From positions 69,139 through 133,138 of the forward strand of contig DIKQ01000001.1 of assembly GCA_002424605.1 (NCBI GenBank): DNA of 64,000 nucleotides, read 5' to 3'. The position numbers were made by a program, and so were the translations under genes. The notes under the pieces were generated by a model that worked only from the letters and a program-made list of their open reading frames with translations, was not told the DNA's origin and ran no database searches. The first letter of the stretch is position 1. The number at the start of each line of letters is the position of its first letter. Positions 48,818-55,789 of this stretch are shown piece by piece. The DNA is from Cloacimonetes bacterium UBA5614 (lineage in GTDB: Bacteria; Cloacimonadota; Cloacimonadia; Cloacimonadales; Cloacimonadaceae).

Positions 48818-49591
48818 TTAGATTCCGAGTTTCTGGCAGGCAGCCCTGGCAGCTTCCTGATGGGCAGCTTTCTTGGTGGTGCCCCTTCCCTTCCCCATGT
48901 TTTTACCGCCTACCATGACCTCCACAAGAAAGGTTTTCTGGTGCTGCGGACCTTCCTCGGCAAGGGTTTCATAGTCCGGGGCAGGCATGTTGCGGGCTTG
49001 CAGATATTCCTGAAGGATGCTCTTGTAATTTACCAGTTCAATTCGGTTGACCAGGTCTTCATAGCCTTTCAGGACATAATTTTTCACAAAACGGGATGCG
49101 GCAGAGATGCCCCCGTCCAGGTAAACGGCACAAATCAAAGCTTCCATCGTATCGCTGAGAATGGAAGGTTTGTTTTGTCCGCCGGACTGCAGTTCCTCTG
49201 AGCTGAGAAGAATGTATTTACCCAAATCAAGGGCGTTGGCTTTGATGGTCAGATAGGTTTCGGAAACGATTTTGGACTTGAACTTGGAAAGGTTGCCTTC
49301 CTGCTCGTCAGGATAACGGGTAAACAGTTCCTTGGACACGACAAAGCCCAGGATGGAATCACCCAAAAACTCCATCCGCTCAAAGGGAGAAGGGACCTTG
49401 TGGTCATTGAACTTCTTGCGGAGATAGGATTTGTGGGTGAGGGCAGCCTTGAGCAGAGTCAGGTCATGGAAGCTGTAGCCGGTTTTTTTCTGGAGGGTGG
49501 AAAGACTTTTTTCCCATTTGGGAAATTCCACCTGCACCGGAAGAGAACGCGTTCCAAAGTATTCGATAATTTTACGAATAATAGCTTTCAC
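48818..49591 (-). CDS. rnc: Ribonuclease III
   Basis: 257 residues, GTG 49591 with GAGGA just upstream. Catalytic signature ERMEFLGDSILGFVVSK, second acidic site DTMEALICAVYLDGG. The C-terminal dsRBD is from about 185: NYKSILQEYLQARNMPAPDYE, then GRGTTKKAAHQEAARAACQKL. Cleaves double-stranded RNA in rRNA and mRNA processing. The fabF-rnc order is very common in bacteria. A terminator at 49615-49648 sits between them, so rnc probably has its own promoter or depends on readthrough. The basic N-terminal extension of about 35 residues is somewhat long. Confidence 0.97.
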   Translation of the reverse strand: MKAIIRKIIEYFGTRSLPVQVEFPKWEKSLSTLQKKTGYSFHDLTLLKAALTHKSYLRKKFNDHKVPSPFERMEFLGDSILGFVVSKELFTRYPDEQEGNLSKFKSKIVSETYLTIKANALDLGKYILLSSEELQSGGQNKPSILSDTMEALICAVYLDGGISAASRFVKNYVLKGYEDLVNRIELVNYKSILQEYLQARNMPAPDYETLAEEGPQHQKTFLVEVMVGGKNMGKGRGTTKKAAHQEAARAACQKLGI

Positions 49592-49614
49592 ATCTTCCTC
49601 AATAGCATAAAAGT

Positions 49615-49648
49615 AAAAAAAGCCGACCCGTGCAAAGACAGGTCGACT
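49615..49648 (-). terminator. Terminator between fabF and rnc
   Basis: On the minus strand AGTCGACC pairs with GGTCGGCT (8 bp, one G-T pair) over a 12-nt loop, then seven Ts. It lies 24 nt before the rnc start and partitions the fatty-acid and rnc units. Confidence 0.82.
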
Positions 49649-49663
49649 ATATCATGCATAATG

Positions 49664-50905
49664 CTATGCGTTGTATTTCTTGATGATAATGGCGGAGTTG
49701 TGACCGCCGAATCCGAGAGAATTGGACAGAGCGGTATTCACATCCATCTGTATCGCCTTGTTCGGCACATAATCCAGATCGCAGTCCGGATCGGAATTTA
49801 CCAGGTTCATCGTGGGATGAATCCAGCCTGTCTGAATGGTCTTGCAGCAGACAATGGCTTCGATTCCTGCAGCAGCACCCAGCATATGCCCCACCATAGA
49901 TTTGGTGGAATTGACTTTCAGCTTGTAGGCGTGCTCGCCGAAGGCATTGCGGATGGACATCGTCTCACCTTTGTCATTCAGCGGCGTTGAGGTGCCGTGG
50001 GCATTGATGTATTGGATGTCCTGCGGCTGCAGTCCTGCATCCCTCAGAGCCATCTGCATACATTTTGTGCTGCCTGAGCCGTCTTCCAGCGGAGCTGTGA
50101 TGTGATAGGCGTCATCTGATGCGCCATACCCGACGATTTCCGCATAAATCTTTGCGCCGCGTGCCTTGGCATGTTCCAATTCTTCCAGCACCAGAATGGC
50201 TGCACCTTCTGACATTACGAATCCATCCCTTTCTTTATCAAAGGGACGGGACGCCGTCCTGGGGTCGTCATTCCTTGTGCTCAGAGCCCTGAGAGCTCCG
50301 AATCCTGCCACAGCTACCGGAGTAACAGCAGCTTCGGTTCCGCCTGAAATCATGACGTCGGCATCGCCGTACTGAATCGTGCGGAAAGCAGTTCCAATCG
50401 CATGATTAGCGCTGGCGCAGGCACTGGTGATATTGAAGTTCACACCCTTAAAGCAGTTTTCAATTGCGATATGGGCGGCAGCAATATTGGATATCATTTT
50501 GGGGATGAAAAAGGGACTGATTCTGCGGGGACCCTGGGCAATATACTTGCCGATTTCCTCTTCCAGGGTCAGGATTCCGCCGATTCCTGCGCCGGTGATG
50601 ACTCCCACCATATCGGGGTCAAGATTGGCATCTTTCAGTCCGGCATCGGCAACAGCCTCCCGGGAAGCCACCAGGGCAAACTGGGTGTATAAATCCAGCT
50701 TGCGGGATTCCTTGAGGTCAAAATGCTCTTCCGGATTGAAGTTTTTCACCTCTGCAGCAAATTTCGTGCTAAAATTACTTGCGTCAAAGCGGGTAATCAT
50801 ATCAAAACCGGAGACTCCCTTCAGCAGGTTGTCCCAGGTTTCATTGACATTATGACCGACGGGAGTGATGGCTCCCAAACCGGTTATGACTACTCTTCTT
50901 TTCAT
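49664..50905 (-). CDS. fabF: Beta-ketoacyl-ACP synthase II
   Basis: 413 residues. Catalytic triad Cys163 (TSACASANHAIG), His303 (NAHGTSTPLND) and His340 (SMVGHMLGAAAG), plus SEGAAILVLEELEHA. Elongates acyl-ACP with malonyl-ACP in type II fatty-acid synthesis, cytoplasmic. AGAGGT precedes the ATG. Separated from acpP by 232 nt, so it may have an extra promoter; followed by a terminator. Confidence 0.97.
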   Translation of the reverse strand: MKRRVVITGLGAITPVGHNVNETWDNLLKGVSGFDMITRFDASNFSTKFAAEVKNFNPEEHFDLKESRKLDLYTQFALVASREAVADAGLKDANLDPDMVGVITGAGIGGILTLEEEIGKYIAQGPRRISPFFIPKMISNIAAAHIAIENCFKGVNFNITSACASANHAIGTAFRTIQYGDADVMISGGTEAAVTPVAVAGFGALRALSTRNDDPRTASRPFDKERDGFVMSEGAAILVLEELEHAKARGAKIYAEIVGYGASDDAYHITAPLEDGSGSTKCMQMALRDAGLQPQDIQYINAHGTSTPLNDKGETMSIRNAFGEHAYKLKVNSTKSMVGHMLGAAAGIEAIVCCKTIQTGWIHPTMNLVNSDPDCDLDYVPNKAIQMDVNTALSNSLGFGGHNSAIIIKKYNA

Positions 50906-51137
50906 AACTTTTACCTCTTTGTTCTTTAGATGAATGCATGCCCTGCAATGTATCTGTCAGCAGGGCTGCAAGCAGGGAAAGACCGGGTTTCAGGTAAGCA
51001 TGGCGGTTTCATGTCATATATAATCCACAGAGCTGGTAACGCAGGATTATTATCTACGCTACAAGCCAAAGATTTAGCAACCGGTAGTATTGCCACCTTA
51101 TCCCGGTCTTTTCCGGTTTCTGATTAAACAGTGAGAG

Positions 51138-51371
51138 TTATTTAACCTTGCTCTTCAAGTATTCGATAGCACTGCTGACAGTGGTTATCTTTTCCTGGTC
51201 TTCATCAGGAATTTCGATGCCGAATTCTTCTTCGAATGCCATGACCAGTTCCACTGTGTCCAGAGAATCTGCTCTGAGGTCATCGATGAAATTAGCTTCG
51301 GGTGTAACCTGGGCTTCATCAACACCAAGTTTGTCCATTACGATCTGTTTGACTTTGGATTCAATATCCAT
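51138..51371 (-). CDS. acpP: Acyl carrier protein
   Basis: 77 residues with Ser36 in DDLRADSLDTVELVMA, the phosphopantetheine site, an acidic helix II and a usual length. Carries growing acyl chains on 4'-phosphopantetheine. ATGGAGGAATC precedes the ATG, an excellent ribosome site that fits a high-abundance protein. Between fabG (60 nt) and fabF. Confidence 0.98.
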   Translation of the reverse strand: MDIESKVKQIVMDKLGVDEAQVTPEANFIDDLRADSLDTVELVMAFEEEFGIEIPDEDQEKITTVSSAIEYLKSKVK

Positions 51372-51431
51372 GATTCCTCCATGTTATTTTGGTTTCTTTT
51401 TTTATTTATTGCAGGATGCGATGCAATCCTA

Positions 51432-52178
51432 TCAATACATTGTTAATCCGCCGTCCACGGCGATGGTCTGCCCCGTGACATATTCGCTGTCATCAGAGGC
51501 AAAGAACAGGCAAAGCTTCGCCACGTCTTCCGGCAAACCCATCTTGCCCAGAGGGATTGCCTTGGCATAGCTTTCCACCACTTCGGGCGGTAGCTTGGCG
51601 GTCATTTCGGTCTGGATGAATCCTGGAGCCACGGCGTTTACCCTGATATTGCGTGAGGCAAATTCCTTGGCGCAGGACTTTGTGAAAGCAATCAATCCGC
51701 CTTTGGTGGCGGCATAGTTTGCCTGTCCCGCATTGCCCATCAGCCCGATGACTGAGGCAATGTTGATGATGGAACCGAAACGCTGGCGCATCATTATCTT
51801 GAATGCTTTCTGGGTGCAGACAAAAGAGCCTTTCAGGTTCACTGCAATCACAGCATCCCATTCTTCCTCTTTCATGCGCAGGATAAGGTTATCCTTGGTA
51901 ATACCGGCGTTGTTGACCAGGATGTCGATGGTCTTATGCTTTTCCACGACAGCGCTGAATACGGTTTCCATTTCCCCGGAACTGGTTACGTTTCCGGTAA
52001 AACCATCAGCTTTATAGCCCTGGCTCACAAGTTTCTGCACAGCAGCATCCACTGCTTCCGGAAACAAATCCAGGATAATGACCATAGCCCCTTCAGAGGC
52101 AAAATACTCGGCTATGGCATATCCGATACCGCGGGCAGAACCCGTGATAACTGCTACTTTATCTTTGATTCTGTTCAT
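51432..52178 (-). CDS. fabG: 3-oxoacyl-ACP reductase
   Basis: 248 residues. NADPH motif TGSARGIGYAIA, NNAG motif DILVNNAGITKDN, catalytic Ser142, Tyr155 and Lys159 (ASVIGLMGNAGQANYAATKG), C-terminal GQTIAVDGGLTMY. SDR-fold enzyme reducing 3-ketoacyl-ACP. Follows fabD by 17 nt in the operon. Confidence 0.97.
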   Translation of the reverse strand: MNRIKDKVAVITGSARGIGYAIAEYFASEGAMVIILDLFPEAVDAAVQKLVSQGYKADGFTGNVTSSGEMETVFSAVVEKHKTIDILVNNAGITKDNLILRMKEEEWDAVIAVNLKGSFVCTQKAFKIMMRQRFGSIINIASVIGLMGNAGQANYAATKGGLIAFTKSCAKEFASRNIRVNAVAPGFIQTEMTAKLPPEVVESYAKAIPLGKMGLPEDVAKLCLFFASDDSEYVTGQTIAVDGGLTMY

Positions 52179-52195
52179 AATAAACTCATTAATCC

Positions 52196-53140
52196 TTACT
52201 GATTGGACTGGATAACTTCTTTCACGGCAGCAACATCAATCAATTTATCAACATTCAGGACTTCCGCTTCTTTGTCAATACTCTTTATCATTCCGCTCAA
52301 AACTTTCTGCGGACCAAATTCTATAAACCTGCGAACTCCCTGTGCCAGCATATATTCCACGCATTCCACCCAGCGCACCGGGGAGACAATCTGCTTAACC
52401 AGCTTGTCCCTGATGGCTGCTCCGTCTGTGGAGGGCAAGGCATCAACATTGGAGATTACCGGTATGTCTGTAGTATTGAAGATATTGTTCTGCATTTCCT
52501 CGTTTAGCCATTGAGCTGCTTTTTCTATCAGAGGAGTGTGGAATGGACCGCCTACTATCAGTGGAACCACCCGTTTAGCGCCTTTTGCCTTGGCGATTTC
52601 GCCTGCGGCATCCACTCCGGTTTGGGTTCCTGAAATCACTGTCTGGATGGGCGTGTTAAAGTTCACTGCCTTCACCAGTCCAGCCGTTTCAGCTTCCCTG
52701 CAAACCTCGATAACGTCTGCGGATGAAAGACCGATAATGGCAGACATGGCAAAAGGAGTTCCGTCATTTGCCCTTATCATAAATTCACCACGTTTGTGCA
52801 CCAGGTGCATGGCATCGGCAAAGGAAAGCACGCCGTTTGCCACCAGCGCTGTAAATTCCCCCAAAGAGTGTCCTGCCACGAAGTCCGGTTTCAGTTGCAC
52901 TTCCTTGGAAAAAGCGGTCAGGGCTGCAATGGAATGAAAGAGGATTGCCGGCTGGGTGAAGCGTGTTTCCTTGAGCAATTCCTCCGGTCCGTTTTGCATC
53001 AGTTCGTACAGGTTGGTGTTGTGCTTGCGGTCAAAATCTTCCAAAGTGTTGCGAAGCTCAATATTCCAGCCAACGATATCCATCGCCATTCCGATATACT
53101 GGGCACCCTGTCCGGGAAATACGAATGCAGTCTTTATCAT
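52196..53140 (-). CDS. fabD: Malonyl-CoA:ACP transacylase
   Basis: 314 residues. FPGQGAQYIGM at the start, nucleophile Ser92 in GHSLGEF, His201 in GGPFHTPL, EFGPQKVLSGMI near the end. Loads malonyl onto ACP. 29-nt gap from fabH. Full length, nothing odd. Confidence 0.97.
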   Translation of the reverse strand: MIKTAFVFPGQGAQYIGMAMDIVGWNIELRNTLEDFDRKHNTNLYELMQNGPEELLKETRFTQPAILFHSIAALTAFSKEVQLKPDFVAGHSLGEFTALVANGVLSFADAMHLVHKRGEFMIRANDGTPFAMSAIIGLSSADVIEVCREAETAGLVKAVNFNTPIQTVISGTQTGVDAAGEIAKAKGAKRVVPLIVGGPFHTPLIEKAAQWLNEEMQNNIFNTTDIPVISNVDALPSTDGAAIRDKLVKQIVSPVRWVECVEYMLAQGVRRFIEFGPQKVLSGMIKSIDKEAEVLNVDKLIDVAAVKEVIQSNQ

Positions 53141-53169
53141 ATAGTTTTCCTTATCTTTGTCAGTTAAGG

Positions 53170-54162
53170 TTAGTATCTGGCCAGAACGCTGCCCCAGGTG
53201 AGCCCTGCCCCAAAAGCTACCATCACCATAATATCGCCCCGGCGGATTTTCTTGGAGCGGATGGCTTCGTCGGTTGCGATGGGCACTGTGGCTGAGGACA
53301 TATTGGCATATTTTTCTATGTTGACGATTACCTTGGACATGGGAACTTTGAGCTTATCCGCCACACCTTCGATGATTCTGAGATTGGCCTGGTGCGGGAT
53401 AATCCAGTCCACATCCTTGGCAGTAAGCTTGTTCTTTTTGATTATTTCATCAACGGCTGAGCTCATGGAGCGTACAGCCAGCTTGTAAATCTTGTTGCCT
53501 TCCATATACAGGGTGTGGAGGTTCTCATCGACAGTTTTGTGGGATGCCGGCATACGGGACCCGCCGGCAGGCAGACACAGAAATTCGCTCTGGCTTCCAT
53601 CTGACCACATCATGGTGTCGATTATCTTTGAGATGTCAGAAGGTTCCGCCCTTGACACAATGGCAGCCCCTGCCCCGTCTCCGAACAGGACACAGGTGTT
53701 GCGGTCCGTCCAATTGGTGATTTTTGTGAGGATTTCCACCCCGATGACCAGGATGTTTTTATAGATGCCGTTTTCGATGTACTGCCTTGCCATATCCACG
53801 GCAAAGATAAAGCCGGTGCATCCGGCAGAGATATCCATCGCAGGGATATCCTTAAGCCCCAGTTTGTGCTGGACCAGGCAGGCTGTGGAGGGAAACGCGT
53901 GGTCACCGGAGATGGTGGCAACGATTATCATGTCTATATCGCGGTACTTGACCGGTGAGGACTCGATTGCCATTTTCGCTGCAGGGTATGCCAAATCGCT
54001 GGCAGCCTCGTCTTCCGAGGCTATGTGGCGTTCAAACATACCAGTGCGGCTGCGTATCCATTCATCGGTGGTATCCACTATCTTTTCCAGGTCAAAGTTA
54101 TTCAGGACTTTCTTGGGAGTGCAACTCCCGAAAGCAGTAAATTTTGCGTAGTACTTATTCAT
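53170..54162 (-). CDS. fabH: Beta-ketoacyl-ACP synthase III
   Basis: 330 residues. Catalytic Cys115 (ISAGCTGFIFA), His257 (WIIPHQANLRI), Asn287 (EKYANMSSATVP); DEWIRSRTGMFERHIA near the N-terminus. It starts fatty-acid synthesis by condensing an acyl-CoA with malonyl-ACP. The Asn loop reads ANMSSAT rather than the commoner GNTSAAS, a mild variation. Its ATG directly follows the plsX stop. Confidence 0.97.
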   Translation of the reverse strand: MNKYYAKFTAFGSCTPKKVLNNFDLEKIVDTTDEWIRSRTGMFERHIASEDEAASDLAYPAAKMAIESSPVKYRDIDMIIVATISGDHAFPSTACLVQHKLGLKDIPAMDISAGCTGFIFAVDMARQYIENGIYKNILVIGVEILTKITNWTDRNTCVLFGDGAGAAIVSRAEPSDISKIIDTMMWSDGSQSEFLCLPAGGSRMPASHKTVDENLHTLYMEGNKIYKLAVRSMSSAVDEIIKKNKLTAKDVDWIIPHQANLRIIEGVADKLKVPMSKVIVNIEKYANMSSATVPIATDEAIRSKKIRRGDIMVMVAFGAGLTWGSVLARY

Positions 54163-55164
54163 TTATGCTCCCGCTTTGGTAAAATACTCCTGGGCGTGCG
54201 ATACAAATCCGCTCTCAGCGGAACGGACTGCAAACTTGATGGCATTTTTCATCGCCTTGGCATTGGAACGCCCGTGAGAAATTACGGTAAGACCATTCAG
54301 CCCGATGAGCATTGCTCCCCCGTATTCAGTGTGGTCCAGCTTCTTTTTCAGATAAGTGAATACGGGATAGGAAAGCATGGCTCCCAGCTTGGCTATCCAG
54401 TCTTTGTTGAATTGTTCTTTCAGCAGTTCAAATATCGAAATCGCGGCTCCTTCGATGGTCTTGAGCATGACATTGCCCACAAAACCGTCACAGACTATCA
54501 CATCCGTGATGCCTTTGAGCACGTCCTTGCCTTCGATATTGCCGATGAAATTGAGGTCTTTCGCTTCCGACAGGGTTTTGTAAACTTCCTTGACCAGTTG
54601 ATTGCCCTTGGCGCTTTCTTCACCGATGTTCAGGAGGGAGACCCTGGGATTTTGCACATGCAGCAGGAACTCCGCATACAGGCTGCCCAGCCGGGCAAAC
54701 TGTACAAGGTGCTCCGCAGTGCAGTCCACATTGGCTCCTATATCCAGAATAATCTCGTGGTTTTGCTGAGTGGGAAAGGTGCCGGCTATGGCCGGCCGCT
54801 GGACATTGTTTATCCTGCCGTAAACGAACAGCGAGGCAGCCATCGCAGCCCCGGTATTCCCGGCGCTGACTGCTGCGTCCGCTTCTCCGCTGTGGTGCAA
54901 AGCAATAGCCTTGACCATGGAGGATTCCGGCTTGTGGCGCACGGACTGGGTTGCGCTGTCGTCCATGGCAATCCGGTCCGGAGCGTTGACTATCAGAATA
55001 CGTTCCCTGGGATAGATAAACTTGTCCAGTTCCGCTCTGATGATGTCTTCGCTGCCGGTCAGGATAACCTGTTGGCAAAGGTCTTCTTTGATGGCAAGGA
55101 CGGCACCCTCGATTTCGGGATAGGGAGCGTTGTCCGTGCCAAAAGCATCGACCGCTATGCGCAC
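54163..55164 (-). CDS. plsX: Phosphate acyltransferase PlsX
   Basis: 333 residues from GTG 55164, preceded by AAGGAA. Motifs RIAVDAFGTDNAP, SAGNTGAAMAASLF, LDIGANVDC, VCDGFVGNVMLKTIEG and the end region YGGAMLIGLNGLTVISHGRSNAKAMKNAI (in parts). It makes acyl-phosphate from acyl-ACP for PlsY, linking fatty-acid to phospholipid synthesis at the membrane. One base separates it from the rpmF stop; the rpmF-plsX-fabH order is the classic bacterial cluster. Confidence 0.97.
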   Translation of the reverse strand: MRIAVDAFGTDNAPYPEIEGAVLAIKEDLCQQVILTGSEDIIRAELDKFIYPRERILIVNAPDRIAMDDSATQSVRHKPESSMVKAIALHHSGEADAAVSAGNTGAAMAASLFVYGRINNVQRPAIAGTFPTQQNHEIILDIGANVDCTAEHLVQFARLGSLYAEFLLHVQNPRVSLLNIGEESAKGNQLVKEVYKTLSEAKDLNFIGNIEGKDVLKGITDVIVCDGFVGNVMLKTIEGAAISIFELLKEQFNKDWIAKLGAMLSYPVFTYLKKKLDHTEYGGAMLIGLNGLTVISHGRSNAKAMKNAIKFAVRSAESGFVSHAQEYFTKAGA

Positions 55165-55165
55165 A

Positions 55166-55345
55166 TTATTCCTTTATTACTTTGATTTGCTTGCCGTCAT
55201 AGTAACCGCACTTACCGCAGACGCGGTGTGGGCGAACCGGCTCGCCGCAATGGCTGCATTTGCTGATTGCAGGCATTTCGGCATGGTCGTGAGTTCTGCG
55301 TTTGTCACGACGTGTACTTGAGGTTCTCTTTTTCGGTACTGCCAT
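55166..55345 (-). CDS. rpmF: 50S ribosomal protein L32
   Basis: 59 residues translated by hand: MAVPKKRTSSTRRDKRRTH, then a zinc ribbon with CSHCG and CGKCGYYDG (Cys pairs intact), ending KVIKE. ATG 55345 with AAGGAG upstream. Belongs to the large ribosomal subunit. The four-Cys form indicates a zinc-dependent paralogue. First gene of the rpmF-plsX-fab unit. The DUF177/YceD gene that often precedes rpmF is absent. Confidence 0.95.
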   Translation of the reverse strand: MAVPKKRTSSTRRDKRRTHDHAEMPAISKCSHCGEPVRPHRVCGKCGYYDGKQIKVIKE

Positions 55346-55461
55346 TTTAACTCCTTGTCATATATGTCATTTATACTTCGTTTTCACTATATTGAACTTT
55401 GTCCAACCGGGACGCTAACTATCTATAATATTTATTAATTACCAATATATCCCTATTTATC

Positions 55462-55489
55462 ATCATTTTTTAAAGCCGTATTTTGTCAA
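55462..55489 (-). promoter_or_regulatory. Probable rpmF-fab operon promoter
   Basis: On the minus strand GCTTGACA with TTGACA (55484-55489), 16-nt spacer, AATGAT (55462-55467). It would give a leader of about 110 nt. Confidence 0.6.
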
Positions 55490-55610
55490 GCAAAAAGGTT
55501 ATCTCGCTTTTCCGCATAATTTTACGGCGGATTACCTGCAACAACGCCTCTTAACATAGAGCTGACCCGGTGCGCAGACATAGCCGGGAGTAATTTCTGA
55601 TATATCTCCA

Positions 55611-55685
55611 TCCCTCATGATACGGGAGGGTATCGTGGGCAATCTCCTCGTATCCTTCCCGTATCGTTCCCGTATCAAGCAGGGA
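55611..55685 (+). repeat. Mirrored 11-nt-unit intergenic element R6
   Basis: TCCCT, 4 nt, units ATACGGGAGGG (55620-55630) and TATCGTGGGCA (55631-55641), central A 55642, right units TCTCCTCGTAT (55643-55653), CCTTCCCGTAT (55654-55664), CGTTCCCGTAT (55665-55675), then CAAGC plus AGGGA. Layout 2-1-3. Symmetry of the inner units is weak, yet the 11-nt register is exact. Confidence 0.88.
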
Positions 55686-55695
55686 ACCTCAAACG

Positions 55696-55724
55696 AAAAA
55701 AACCCCCGCCGGTGAGCGGGGGTT
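55696..55724 (-). terminator. Terminator of the giant surface-protein gene
   Basis: AACCCCCGC (55701-55709) pairs with GCGGGGGTT (55716-55724); on the minus strand seven Ts follow. A strong GC-rich stem. Confidence 0.9.
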
Positions 55725-55750
55725 TGTGCTATAGGTCAGGGTTTTTCCAC

Positions 55751-55772
55751 GTCGGCGGGTTTCCCCGCCAAC
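55751..55772 (-). other. GAAA-tetraloop hairpin in the 3' region of the giant gene
   Basis: On the minus strand GTTGGCGGG pairs with CCCGCCGAC (9 bp, one wobble) around GAAA, a GNRA loop. It lies 18 nt after the stop codon, ahead of the terminator. It could stabilise the long mRNA; that is inference. Confidence 0.6.
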
Positions 55773-55789
55773 CTCTTTATAGCGGCTGA

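Larger units (their letters stand above)
55346..55789. other. Intergenic region before rpmF
   Basis: 444 nt. From the rpmF side: its promoter (55462-55489), then R6 (55611-55685), then the terminator and tetraloop hairpin of the giant gene. No ORF of note. Confidence 0.7.

Noticed and set aside
50930..51127. 65-codon plus-strand ORF between fabF and acpP
   Set aside because: No ribosome site; lies in a gap that looks regulatory or like repeat remnants.
54025..55185. 386-codon plus-strand ORF opposite plsX and fabH
   Set aside because: Spans two well-identified genes on the other strand; no own signals.
55166..55345. Gap after plsX treated as non-coding
   Set aside because: Hand translation on the minus strand gives complete L32 with its zinc ribbon, so it is annotated as rpmF.
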